A DNA stretch of 42,894 nucleotides from Hydrogenophilales bacterium (GCA_902627495.1 CACOJS010000003.1:1-42894), one strand, 5' to 3'; positions 7,925-15,988 are shown, counted from the stretch's first letter. Numbers and translations are program-made. The notes: generated by a model not told the origin, from the letters alone.

Positions 7925-8196
7925 ATAGTGGCTAGGTGGTCAACTTTTGCGGCACAGGTGAAATCATTCTCAGATATTCCTGAGATTTCATGAGTTGTAT
8001 ATTTCACTGTGCAAAAATTGTATCCTATTTCAATTTCAGGATGATGATTTTGGTTATGAGAAATCCATGCAATAGCATTGACGAAAAACATAGTGGTTTG
8101 ATAGTCATCAAATCTAAACGATTTTTGTATGACTCCGTTTATGTGTTGCCAATTATCTAGTTTTTGTAAAGCTAGATTAATTTTTTCTAGTTCCAT
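7921..8196 (-). CDS. 4a-hydroxytetrahydrobiopterin dehydratase (PCD/DCoH family)
   Basis: This is a small one-domain protein of 91 aa. The catalytic pattern is clear: NQNHHPEIEIGYNFCTVKYTTHE, followed by the distal Asp in KVDHL. The family dehydrates 4a-hydroxy-tetrahydropterin, recycling the cofactor of aromatic amino acid hydroxylases; some members act in molybdopterin-related or other pterin chemistry. I chose the ATG giving MELEKINLAL because GGGAGGT lies seven bases upstream; the longer reading (MYREVIT) would place that ribosome site inside the gene. No phenylalanine hydroxylase gene is nearby, so the physiological pterin is open. Confidence 0.88.
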   Translation of the reverse strand: MELEKINLALQKLDNWQHINGVIQKSFRFDDYQTTMFFVNAIAWISHNQNHHPEIEIGYNFCTVKYTTHEISGISENDFTCAAKVDHLATI

Positions 8197-8302
8197 TGTA
8201 ATAACCTCCCTGTACAAGTCATTTAATTCACGCTTATCTTCTTTCTAGTTCTGGATGGAGAAATAGTAGGTAACTCATAAATCCTATTATATTGTTCATA
8301 AT

Positions 8303-9544
8303 CTACAAACTTTGGAGTTTCTGAATGCGCGTTGTTGCTGTTGGATGGGAGTCATACCATGCAGAGTAAATAGGATCCGGAGTTAAAGTGGAAGCGTTAT
8401 CGTCGTAAAGTTTTACCAAGGCACTTATCAAGTCTTTAGAAGGAGTAAACTTTGAGGCATATGCATCGGCCTGAAACTCATGTTTACGAGATGTCCGCGA
8501 AAATAGTGGTTGGAGGATAAACGTAAAGACTGGTGCAATTAAGAAGAATAGACCCAAAGCTACCCCATTATTGTTGCTTACCTCCATATTTAGCCCGAGG
8601 TAAAACCATTCTTGGTTTTTTAGTATTGCAAGGGTCAGAAGAAATAAGGCTGATATCGCACCTAGCATCAAAAGGCGTTTTACCACGTGCTTGAGATGGA
8701 AGTGTCCTAATTCATGTGCTAATACTGCTTCAATTTCAGAGATTTTTAATCTTTCTAATAAGGTGTCAAAGAATACGATTCTCTTGTTTTTTCCAAACCC
8801 TGTAAAATATGCATTTCCATGGCTACTTCTCTTGCTCCCATCCATTACAAAAAGACCGTCTGATTCAAATCCACATTTTAACAATAGAGATTCAACACGT
8901 GACTTCAAGCTTCCATCCTCAAGTGGAGTAAACTTATTAAAGAGAGGAGCAATGTAAGTGGGACCAATAAATTGAATAAGACCGACAAACAAAACCATTA
9001 CAACCCAGACATATATCCACCAATGATTTCCCATAAACCCCATAAGGGTCAGCACTAGCCAGATCAAGGGTAATCCTAAAATCAATCCAACCAAGATATT
9101 CTTAATCAAGTCAAGAGACCATGTTTTGAACGTTGTTTTGTTGAAACCAAACTTGACCTCAATGCCAAAAGTCCGGTAAAGACTTATAGGTAGGTCTACA
9201 AACGATGAGATTGCTACCAAAAGTATAAGAAATAATACACCTCTATAGATCTCATTATCAAAGATAGACATCGCGATATTGTCCATTACTTGAAATAAGC
9301 CTCCAAAGGTAAAGGCAAGGAGGAGGAGGGCATCTATTACAACTGAGACAAAAGAAAGTTTCGTTTTGGCAATGCTATAATTAGCGGCTTTCTGATGCGA
9401 TTCAAGAGATATATCACCGCTGAAAGCTGGGGGCACATTTCCAGAATTTTGTTTGATAAACGAAATATGTCTAAAAGCCAACCATACCTTGGTAGCGGTT
9501 GAAAGAGAGAGGGCACACAAGAATATTATGGAAAAATTATTCAT
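8303..9544 (-). CDS. M48 family zinc metallopeptidase (Ste24-like)
   Basis: The protein, 413 aa, has an N-terminal membrane region with several helices (about 1-22, 63-82, 100-120, 147-170, 175-198). The zinc motif HELGH is at 277-281 and the third ligand is Glu356 in HEFQADAYA. Two more helices lie between the motif and this Glu. This is the CAAX-protease/Ste24 layout with N-terminal M48_N domain. In bacteria these proteins degrade or process membrane proteins, but the substrates are unknown. It is divergent from orn and upstream of the pterin dehydratase, an arrangement seen in Betaproteobacteria. Confidence 0.92.
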   Translation of the reverse strand: MNNFSIIFLCALSLSTATKVWLAFRHISFIKQNSGNVPPAFSGDISLESHQKAANYSIAKTKLSFVSVVIDALLLLAFTFGGLFQVMDNIAMSIFDNEIYRGVLFLILLVAISSFVDLPISLYRTFGIEVKFGFNKTTFKTWSLDLIKNILVGLILGLPLIWLVLTLMGFMGNHWWIYVWVVMVLFVGLIQFIGPTYIAPLFNKFTPLEDGSLKSRVESLLLKCGFESDGLFVMDGSKRSSHGNAYFTGFGKNKRIVFFDTLLERLKISEIEAVLAHELGHFHLKHVVKRLLMLGAISALFLLTLAILKNQEWFYLGLNMEVSNNNGVALGLFFLIAPVFTFILQPLFSRTSRKHEFQADAYASKFTPSKDLISALVKLYDDNASTLTPDPIYSAWYDSHPTATTRIQKLQSL

Positions 9545-9565
9545 AGTTCTTATTGTATATATAAT
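9537..9565 (+). promoter_or_regulatory. Possible promoter for orn
   Basis: TTATTC (9537-9542) and a perfect TATAAT (9560-9565) are spaced by 17 bases, placing the transcript start about 50 bases before the orn ATG. The -35 half is weak and overlaps the divergent M48 gene start. The region is AT-rich, so a chance match is possible. Confidence 0.35.
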
Positions 9566-9622
9566 ATGAAGATAAAGGTTTAAATAACTAAAATTTAATT
9601 GATAAGGCGATTAGGTGAGATT

Positions 9623-10201
9623 ATGACACAAGATTCCAATCATTTGGTTTGGATTGATATGGAAATGACTGGACTGGTTCCCGAAGTTGATCGAATACTG
9701 GAGATAGCAATTGTGGTTACAACAAGTGATTTGAATTTTGTTGCACAGGCTCCAATTATGGTTCTCTCACAAAGGGATGAGATACTGGATAGTATGGATG
9801 AATGGAACACGTCGACCCACAGTAAATCTGGTTTAATTGAAAAATCAAAAGCTTCGACTATTAGTGAAGCAGAGGCGGAGTCTTTACTTATTGCTTTTTT
9901 GTCAAAACATATAGATAAAGGTATTTCCCCTATGTGTGGCAACTCGATCTGCCAAGATCGTCGTTTTCTGGCAAACTGGATGCCAGAGTTAGAGGCTTAT
10001 TTTCATTACAGGAACCTAGATGTTTCGACTTTAAAAGAGCTTGCTAAGAAGTGGAATCCCAAAATACTGGTTGATTTAAAGAGGCACGGTAAACATGAGG
10101 CTTTAGCCGATATTTTAGAGTCCATTGATGAGCTTAAGCATTATCGTCGACATTTCTTAAAAGTTGAAGATGAGAATCAACCTTCAGAGGTTATAGGTTA
10201 A
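9623..10201 (+). CDS. orn: Oligoribonuclease (3'-5' nanoRNase)
   Basis: Orn degrades the 2-5 nt RNA (and pGpG) left by other nucleases and is normally essential. With the ATG start (192 aa) the DEDDh residues fall where they do in the E. coli enzyme: Asp12 and Glu14 in WIDMEMTGL, Asp112 in NSICQDRRF, His158 and Asp163 in [12 protein letters not shown] eight codons upstream keeps the frame open, but an AGGTGAGA site sits just before the ATG. The tail after KHYRRHFLK is a short acidic extension. It converges closely with the heptose adenylyltransferase gene, with only three bases between the stops. Confidence 0.95.
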   Translation: MTQDSNHLVWIDMEMTGLVPEVDRILEIAIVVTTSDLNFVAQAPIMVLSQRDEILDSMDEWNTSTHSKSGLIEKSKASTISEAEAESLLIAFLSKHIDKGISPMCGNSICQDRRFLANWMPELEAYFHYRNLDVSTLKELAKKWNPKILVDLKRHGKHEALADILESIDELKHYRRHFLKVEDENQPSEVIG

Positions 10202-10204
10202 AAT

Positions 10205-10690
10205 TTAGGGCGTATTTTCTCCTCTTATGGTATCTAGCATTTTTGTTGTGGAGCGTTCGTAAGCAAATGGAATTGATATGACTTTTCCTCCCCAGCTTTT
10301 TACCAAATTTGCACCTACTATCTTATCAACAGGCCAATCACCCCCCTTCACTAAGATATCAGGTTTGCAGGACTCTATGATTGATAACGGATTATCCTCC
10401 TCAAACCAAGTAACATAAGCTACTGACTCCAAGGAGGCCACAATTGACATTCGGTCTTCTAGGCTATTTATTGGTCGATCTTTCCCTTTATTTAATCGTT
10501 TAGTTGAATCGTCGCTATTGAGAGCTACCAAAAGAGAATTCCCAAGATTTCGAGACTGCTTTAAATAAGATATATGACCTCTGTGAAGGATGTCGAATAC
10601 ACCATTGGTGAATACCAATGGTCTCAAAGTTTCGGAGATACAACCAATACTATCAGGATTAATCAGTTTTTTTTGGTATGTAATCCTCAT
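10205..10690 (-). CDS. rfaE2: D-glycero-beta-D-manno-heptose 1-phosphate adenylyltransferase (HldE C-terminal domain alone)
   Basis: This nucleotidyltransferase of 161 aa activates heptose-1-phosphate with ATP to ADP-heptose for lipopolysaccharide core synthesis. Motifs are VFTNGVFDILHRGHISYL (about 26-43, with the H-x-G-H nucleotide-binding site), ALNSDDSTKRLNKGKDRP and ILVKGGDWP. The final YERSTTKMLDTI matches the usual RSTT motif. In E. coli this domain is fused to a kinase; here it stands alone, as in Betaproteobacteria with separate rfaE1 and rfaE2. With lpxC also in the window it shows a Gram-negative envelope with heptose-containing LPS. Confidence 0.92.
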   Translation of the reverse strand: MRITYQKKLINPDSIGCISETLRPLVFTNGVFDILHRGHISYLKQSRNLGNSLLVALNSDDSTKRLNKGKDRPINSLEDRMSIVASLESVAYVTWFEEDNPLSIIESCKPDILVKGGDWPVDKIVGANLVKSWGGKVISIPFAYERSTTKMLDTIRGENTP

Positions 10691-10736
10691 GAATGCCTAT
10701 AGTTGAGGTTGTTGATTTTTTACAAATATTGATTGT

Positions 10737-10865
10737 TTAGGTTGTCGACGCTGCTAACTCAGCATTCAATATTTTTCTGTATTCGTTCCATTCTATGTCT
10801 GAAGACATATCCCATCTGACACTTTCTAATTGCTTGAATAAATCTTGATATAACATATCAGTCAT
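10737..10865 (-). CDS. Small ORF, 42 aa, resembling the N-terminus of a ferritin-like protein
   Basis: The reading starts MTDMLYQDLFKQLESVRWDM and ends EYRKILNAELAASTT before TAA. The stretch LFKQLESVRWDMSSDIEW resembles, from memory, the beginning of bacterial ferritin-like-domain proteins of about 250 aa, which usually read L..LE..RWN...DIPW. Here it stops after 42 codons and nothing further of that family is visible downstream. It may be a true small protein, or a remnant of a decayed gene. A weak AAAGAGA lies before the ATG. Codon use looks protein-like, with no internal stops and a conserved-looking amphipathic helix. Confidence 0.45.
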   Translation of the reverse strand: MTDMLYQDLFKQLESVRWDMSSDIEWNEYRKILNAELAASTT

Positions 10866-11218
10866 TAAGTTTTCTCTTTATGTTCTGCGTTTTTGTTAGT
10901 GGATATTAACCAATTTTTATCGACTTGCATTTGATTAACTATTCAAGGTGCTATCTAATTCTTTGCTTAATCGTGGCATTAATAGCTCCCACTAAATTTA
11001 CATTTTCAGCATAACAGATATTTATTAAAAAGTCCTATGAAGAAACAATGATTTACAAAAAAATGCAATAATTTAAGCATTTGGAGATCGTTTTCGGGCA
11101 ACTTCCTTTTTACTGTGGACTGAACTATTGCATCTTATGGTTGTCGAAATTCCGTAACTATTTTGTGATAATAATGGTAAATTATAATGCAATCGAGTAT
11201 CAAAGACTGTAACGAACT
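10866..11218. other. AT-rich intergenic region before phrB
   Basis: Between the 42-codon ORF and phrB there are about 350 bases with no long reading frame. On the minus strand a 14-codon ORF (10935-10979, MPRLSKELDSTLNS) is preceded by GGGAG at good spacing and could be a leader peptide. On the plus strand there is a promoter-like element near 11161-11188. I see no tRNA, strong hairpin or repeat. Confidence 0.4.
11161..11188 (+). promoter_or_regulatory. Possible promoter for phrB
   Basis: A perfect TATAAT at 11183-11188 lies about 30 bases before the photolyase ATG. The best -35 is TTTTGT at 11161-11166, with a 16-base spacer. No good ribosome site follows. The call rests mostly on the -10 and on position. 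Confidence 0.35.
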
Positions 11219-12664
11219 ATGAGTTCTTGTACTTCTCAAAAAGGGCTTGTCTGGTTTCGACGTGACCTGCGACTAAGTGATAATACTGCGGTTATTGAGG
11301 CGTTAAAGCGCTGCGACGAGGTATTCAGTGTCTTTGTTTTTGATACAAGTATTTTGCGGGATCTTGCGAGAAATGATCAACGTGTCCGTTTCATATGGTA
11401 CAGCGTCGTTGAGCTTCGAGAAAAGATCAGAGCTCTTGGGGGAGAACTCTATATCCGGCATGGTGATCCAATCCTAGAGCTACAACAGATAATCAGTGAC
11501 TTGACAATTCATTCATTATATTTCTCGAGGGATTACGAACCCTACGCGGTAGATAGAGACCTCAGGGTCGAACAGACTCTCCTTTCAATAGGAAAAAAGG
11601 TTTACAGCTTTAAGGATCAGGTCATTATGGAGAGAGATGATGTTATGACTGCTCAGGGGACTCCTTACACAGTCTTTACTCCATACAAAAAAGCATGGTT
11701 AAAAAAAGTCAATGAAAAAGGAATTTCACTGGATCCTGATAGTAACGTGCCATGGAAAAAAATGAGTAAAGCTTACCTCCAGTCGATGCCAACATTGTCG
11801 GATATGGGTTTCTCTGATGAGGTCAGTAATAATTCAGACTTTAGTCCAGGAGAGAGCGGGGCCCAGAAGATTTTAGGTCGGTTTTTAAAAAAAATCGAAC
11901 ATTACGATAGTGATAGAAACTATCCATCATTACGTGCTACGTCTCATCTATCTGTTCATCTAAGATTTGGGACTATTTCCATAAGGGATCTTTATAGATT
12001 CGCCACATCGTCCCAGACACCTGGGCGAAAAGCCTGGCTCGATGAGCTTATTTGGAGGGACTTTTATTTTAACATTATTCATCACTTTCCCTTTGTAGTT
12101 GACATGGCCTTTCGACCGGCTTATCGAGAGTTAAAGTTCGAAAATAAAGAGGACTATTTTGAAGCTTGGTGTCAAGGTCAGACCGGTTATCCAATTGTAG
12201 ATGCCGGTATGCGACAACTAAATAGCTGTGGGTTTATGCATAATAGACTGAGAATGATTACTGCTTCTTTTTTGGTTAAGGATTTACAAATTGATTGGAG
12301 GTGGGGGGAGAAGTACTTCGCATCGAAACTGATGGATTATGATTTATCAGCAAACAATGGAGGTTGGCAATGGGCAGCGTCCACAGGATGTGATGCACAA
12401 CCTTATTTCAGAATTTTTAACCCAACTTTACAGTCAAAGAGATTTGATAAGGCAGGGACATTTATTAGGTGTTATTTGCCAGAACTTAGGGGCCTTTCCG
12501 ATTCTTGCATTCATGAGCCGTGGCTAATGCACAGACGTGAGCAAAAACAATTTTTGTGCGAAATTGGAAAAGATTATCCCGCACCGTTGGTAAACCATTC
12601 AGAGAGACGTGATTCAACAATAGCAATGTTTAAAAAAGCCAGAAATGCACACACAGTCAATTAA
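11219..12664 (+). CDS. phrB: Deoxyribodipyrimidine photolyase
   Basis: At 481 aa this is a class I cyclobutane pyrimidine dimer photolyase, a light-driven FAD enzyme that splits UV-induced thymine dimers. The N-terminal antenna domain starts KGLVWFRRDLRLSDNTA. GTPYTVFTPYKKAW links the domains. The FAD-binding domain has TSHLSVHLRFGTISIRDLY, ELIWRDFYF, GYPIVDAGMRQL, GFMHNRLRM and the tryptophan-rich LSANNGGWQWAASTGCDAQPYFRIFNP. These features favour photolyase over cryptochrome. The last eight bases overlap the convergent BON-domain gene. Confidence 0.94.
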   Translation: MSSCTSQKGLVWFRRDLRLSDNTAVIEALKRCDEVFSVFVFDTSILRDLARNDQRVRFIWYSVVELREKIRALGGELYIRHGDPILELQQIISDLTIHSLYFSRDYEPYAVDRDLRVEQTLLSIGKKVYSFKDQVIMERDDVMTAQGTPYTVFTPYKKAWLKKVNEKGISLDPDSNVPWKKMSKAYLQSMPTLSDMGFSDEVSNNSDFSPGESGAQKILGRFLKKIEHYDSDRNYPSLRATSHLSVHLRFGTISIRDLYRFATSSQTPGRKAWLDELIWRDFYFNIIHHFPFVVDMAFRPAYRELKFENKEDYFEAWCQGQTGYPIVDAGMRQLNSCGFMHNRLRMITASFLVKDLQIDWRWGEKYFASKLMDYDLSANNGGWQWAASTGCDAQPYFRIFNPTLQSKRFDKAGTFIRCYLPELRGLSDSCIHEPWLMHRREQKQFLCEIGKDYPAPLVNHSERRDSTIAMFKKARNAHTVN

Positions 12665-13229
12665 TATATTCGAAGACAGTAATTACCTTTTTTATCCCTT
12701 TGGTGTTTGCTGCAACCTGCGAGGAGATTTTTCCCTCTTCTTGAGATACTAATCCCATAAGATATACTATTCCCGCCTCTACAATTATTTTAAAATGTGA
12801 AGCTTTAATAGATTTCTCCTTTACAAATCTACCTAATACCCGAGCCTTAAGTAATTTATCATTGTTTTTAGACAGAGAAGTAACTCGTCCTGCGATTTCA
12901 ACTTCATTTTGTACATCACGAACATTTGCAATCTCTATTGCTAAATCTTCTGCTTTAATTTTTGCTTCATCATTTTTTACCTGACCAACTAAGAGGACGT
13001 AGCGGTTAAAACTATAGACCTTAATTGGAATTCCTTCTCCTAAATTATCCCGTATGAGATTAAGAGTTTTTATTTCAATAGTTTTATCCTCAAGCATGGC
13101 ACCGCTGGTTCTTCTATCTTCTGCTATCATGGCGGTTGCACCAACCCCTGCACCAAAGATAACAGGTGCACACCCCGAGATTGAAGCCAACCCAACTACG
13201 ATGAAAGAGATGACACAATATTTTTTCAT
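12657..13229 (-). CDS. dolP: BON-domain outer-membrane lipoprotein (DolP/YraP-like)
   Basis: The N-terminus MKKYCVISFIVVGLASISGC is a lipoprotein signal with Cys20 as the lipidated residue. Two BON domains follow: about 50-115 (IEIKTLNLIRDNL ... YVLLVGQVKNDEAK) and 125-190 (LKARVLGRFV ... IVYLMGLVSQEE). The 190 aa length is that of E. coli DolP, which sits at the inner face of the outer membrane, helps maintain its integrity and influences septal cell-wall hydrolases. Its place beside lpoA and rsmI matches the E. coli order, except that yraN and diaA are missing. Confidence 0.85.
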   Translation of the reverse strand: MKKYCVISFIVVGLASISGCAPVIFGAGVGATAMIAEDRRTSGAMLEDKTIEIKTLNLIRDNLGEGIPIKVYSFNRYVLLVGQVKNDEAKIKAEDLAIEIANVRDVQNEVEIAGRVTSLSKNNDKLLKARVLGRFVKEKSIKASHFKIIVEAGIVYLMGLVSQEEGKISSQVAANTKGIKKVITVFEYIN

Positions 13230-13309
13230 GTTAAATTTCCCAGTTAATTTGATATTTTTAGGTTTTAATGGTTCGCTACGGCTTATTATACTCTCTTGTG
13301 GGTAAACGG

Positions 13310-14452
13310 TTATTCCGAGCTGATTGTCTCGAGCTGTTTTATCTCACCTCCTCCGAATTTAACAGGTTGACCTTTTCTATAAAATCTTTGGTCAGAGTAG
13401 GTTAATTCACCTGTTTCTCCTTGGGTTTTCCACAAATCATTCGGGGTGCCCTGAAAAACCTTTTTTGCTAGAGTATATGCGTCTTTACCCAATGCGTAAA
13501 ATCTCAGTAGATGCAAAGAATCGTCCCCCCAGTTTTGACTAACCTTCGCAGTATGGCTAACTATCCAGGGCATTTCAAAGAACCGAATTTCTTCTAAATC
13601 ATGCATTCTCAATTTGTTAGTATTGGATGTATGAACAAGAGATGTACTATAAATGGGCAGCCGTGTGCCCAAATAAGGACGAAGGTTTTGTGCAGTGTCG
13701 GGTGAAACAGCGATAAAAATAGTATCTGCTTGGGTAGTATCTAGCATATGAACGATGTTATCAAAATTAATTTTATTGTCTTCAATGCTAATTTGTTCAG
13801 CAAGTTTTCCAGAAAGATTCAACCATTCTTGGTTGAAAGATTGGATGATTCTGTTGTTGAGATTTGAATTTTCAAAGATAGTCATCATTTGTTGCCCACC
13901 CTCCGAGTGGGCAAGTTGAGCTATCGCTTTCGCCTCATATTCCATTTGTAATCCAAATTCATACAAGTTTGTGATACCGAGGTCTAGTCTCTGTGAAACA
14001 TTCAAACAAATTGTGGGCACAAAGTTAACTTCAGATCCATATAATGTATTAACGGCTTTACGGGTAAGTGGTCCAATAACTGCTTTTGCACCAGCTTTGA
14101 GAGCATTTTGGTATGTATTAATTAATTCGCTTTTGTCCCTCTGCTTTAATTCGTATAGGTGAATCGGAAACCAAAGATCTTTCTCCATTGTTTTTTTGCT
14201 AATTATCCCTTGGAAAATAGCATTAGTGATATTTCTAATTCTTTGGTTATAAGTTGGTAAAATTACTGCAATGTGATCAATAGCTTCTTTAGTCGCTGTA
14301 TTCTCGATTGTAAGGTTACTGTCGGAATTGGGGGCTGTATTTGGTAGATCCAGCTCTTTGTTTTGCTGAGCTATAGCATAACTAGAGCCCATCACAAATG
14401 ATGAGTATAGTAGAGAAACAATTAATTTTTTTAGGGCGGCTTTGTTTTGCAT
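13310..14452 (-). CDS. LppC/LpoA-family penicillin-binding protein activator
   Basis: The 380 aa chain matches the C-terminal half of LpoA, a periplasmic-binding-protein-like fold starting at HIAVILPTYNQRIRNITNAI (about 61-80). It includes KAGAKAVIGPLTRKAVNTL, TIFENSN and DTIFIAVSPDTAQNLRPYL. E. coli LpoA (678 aa) adds an N-terminal TPR-like domain and a lipid anchor; both are absent here. The N-terminus looks like an ordinary signal peptide (YAIAQ), and the only Cys is internal (TICLN). It probably stimulates a class A PBP such as PBP1A, but a soluble form is unusual for that job. Its start overlaps that of divergent rsmI. Confidence 0.8.
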   Translation of the reverse strand: MQNKAALKKLIVSLLYSSFVMGSSYAIAQQNKELDLPNTAPNSDSNLTIENTATKEAIDHIAVILPTYNQRIRNITNAIFQGIISKKTMEKDLWFPIHLYELKQRDKSELINTYQNALKAGAKAVIGPLTRKAVNTLYGSEVNFVPTICLNVSQRLDLGITNLYEFGLQMEYEAKAIAQLAHSEGGQQMMTIFENSNLNNRIIQSFNQEWLNLSGKLAEQISIEDNKINFDNIVHMLDTTQADTIFIAVSPDTAQNLRPYLGTRLPIYSTSLVHTSNTNKLRMHDLEEIRFFEMPWIVSHTAKVSQNWGDDSLHLLRFYALGKDAYTLAKKVFQGTPNDLWKTQGETGELTYSDQRFYRKGQPVKFGGGEIKQLETISSE

Positions 14453-15334
14453 AATACTCGCTATAAAGTGGCAGGAGGTACATTATATGTTGTTGGCACG
14501 CCAATAGGAAATTTGGGGGATATATCCATAAGGGCTATCGATATTTTAAAGGGGGTAGACATTATTGCCGCAGAGGATACCCGAGTAAGTCGGAAGTTAT
14601 TAGAAAGTGTGGGCATTTCTAAGAAAACTATTTCACATCATCTGCACAATGAGGCTCAGTCGGCTGATGGTATCCTTTTACTGTTGCGGCAGGGAAAATC
14701 AGTTGCTTTAATATCGGATTCTGGAACGCCGGGGATAAGTGACCCCGGATGTCTTTTAGTATCTAGGGCTCATCAGGAAAACATAAAGGTTGCCACTATT
14801 CCTGGTGCGAGCGCTCTCACTGCAGCACTATCAATTAGTGGTATTTCGGCAAAGATGGTGACTTTTCATGGATTTCTTCCCAGCAAAGGTCGTGCTAGAA
14901 AAGAGATCCTAAGTCTTTCTTCTAAAATGTGTGGATTACAAGTTTTTTTTGAGGCACCTCACAGATTGGAGGGAACAGTTAGAGACCTAGAGCGAGCGTT
15001 TGGCTTTGACAGACTTATTAGTGTTTCTAAGGAACTGACAAAACTATATGAATTTACTGGTCGATTTACACTTAGGTCTCTGGTAAAAGCTATTGAATCA
15101 GGTGACTTTGAGGTTCGAGGGGAGTTTGTATTAGTACTAGAAGGTAGAACTAAAGGTAATAATGATCGGTCATCGGACAACTTATCTCAGTTTTTGGATG
15201 TACTGTTAAGTGAATTTCCGCTCAAGAAAGCTGTGCAACTAGCCGTAAAGTTGACTGGAAAACATAGAAAAGAGGTATATCGTTTGGCTTTAACCAAGAA
15301 ATCAGAATTGGTCGAAGGTCCAGAGGATGCTTGA
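14447..15334 (+). CDS. rsmI: 16S rRNA (cytidine(1402)-2'-O)-methyltransferase RsmI
   Basis: RsmI methylates the ribose of C1402 in the 16S rRNA decoding centre using SAM. The 295 aa length is standard. Motifs are GTLYVVGTPIGNLGDISIRA, AAEDTRVSRKLL, ALISDSGTPGISDPG, IPGASALTAALSISG and FFEAPHRLEGT. No ATG is available: the frame opens at TTG (14447), which overlaps the start of divergent lpoA, and the only other candidate is GTG at 14468. The gene is followed by rnpB. Confidence 0.93.
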   Translation: MHNTRYKVAGGTLYVVGTPIGNLGDISIRAIDILKGVDIIAAEDTRVSRKLLESVGISKKTISHHLHNEAQSADGILLLLRQGKSVALISDSGTPGISDPGCLLVSRAHQENIKVATIPGASALTAALSISGISAKMVTFHGFLPSKGRARKEILSLSSKMCGLQVFFEAPHRLEGTVRDLERAFGFDRLISVSKELTKLYEFTGRFTLRSLVKAIESGDFEVRGEFVLVLEGRTKGNNDRSSDNLSQFLDVLLSEFPLKKAVQLAVKLTGKHRKEVYRLALTKKSELVEGPEDA

Positions 15335-15367
15335 GCACATTTGGATGATGAAACCTTAGATTATTGT

Positions 15368-15398
15368 TTGAAAATTCTTATGTAAAAAGCTATATACT
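15368..15398 (+). promoter_or_regulatory. Promoter of rnpB
   Basis: TTGAAA (15368-15373) is followed after 17 bases by TATATA, with TATACT overlapping it (15393-15398, 19-base spacing). Transcription would begin about seven bases later, which is exactly where the 5' strand of the RNase P P1 helix starts. The agreement of predicted start and mature 5' end supports the call. Confidence 0.65.
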
Positions 15399-15405
15399 AT
15401 CTGCG

Positions 15406-15812
15406 GCAAAGTTAGCTGGGCAATCGCTGTTTTGTTTTAGTCAAGGCAGAGGAAAGTCCGGGCTCCAAAGAGTAGGATGCCGGTTAATGACCGGGCGCCG
15501 TGAGGCGATGGAAAGTGCCACAGAAAATATACCGCCTCTGCAATTAATTTGTATAGGTAAGGGTGAAATGGTGAGCCATGTCAATGGTTAGTGCAGATAC
15601 AGGGCACTGGGTAAGAGCCCACCGCAGGGACGGTAACGTGCCTGGCAGGGTAAACCCCATCTGGAGCAAGACCAAATAGAGGGGCAATAGTGTTACTCGC
15701 ACTGTTCCTGGGTTGGTTGCTTGAGCTAATGGGTAACCATTAGCCTAGATGAATGATTGCCTCAATGCTTTAGCATTTAGACAGAACCCGGCTTATAGGC
15801 TAACTTTACTTT
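15406..15812 (+). ncRNA. rnpB: RNase P RNA (type A)
   Basis: This is the catalytic RNA that removes 5' leaders from pre-tRNAs. The conserved core blocks are present in order: GAGGAAAGTCCGGGCTCC (15451-15468), GGTAAGGGTGAAATGGTG, GTAAGAGCCCACCGCAG, GGCAGGGTAAACCCCATCTGG, GGAGCAAGACCAAATAGAGG, CTTGAGC...TAGATGAATGA, and finally ACAGAACCCGGCTTATAGGC. The 5' GTTAGC pairs with the 3' GCTAAC to close helix P1, which sets both ends within a few bases. After GATGAATGA there is an AATGC-TTTA-GCATT hairpin that I do not recall in the E. coli RNA. No GC-rich terminator follows. Confidence 0.96.
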
Positions 15813-15959
15813 TCAATGCATTAAGAGCTTTAATTATTCTAATATATAAACAAATGCTCTCATGCTATTGAATAATATAATACTTTTTCTATCATAAAAA
15901 ATTTCTTAAGTTTTTTCTATAAGTTACTGTGACCAATAGAGAAATAGTCATATTCAGAC

Positions 15960-15988
15960 TTGACCTTGGTTTTTTTTTGCTCTAGAGT
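15960..15988 (+). promoter_or_regulatory. Promoter of the dcw cluster (Pmra)
   Basis: TTGACC (15960-15965) and TAGAGT (15983-15988) are spaced by exactly 17 bases, placing the start near 15995, inside the MraZ box array. The -10 is imperfect, as expected for a regulated promoter. No better pair was seen in front of mraZ. Confidence 0.5.

Noticed and set aside
15364..15591. A 75-codon plus-strand reading frame at this position
   Set aside because: It runs through the conserved core of the RNase P RNA, including GAGGAAAGTCCGGGCTCC; it is an accident of that RNA.
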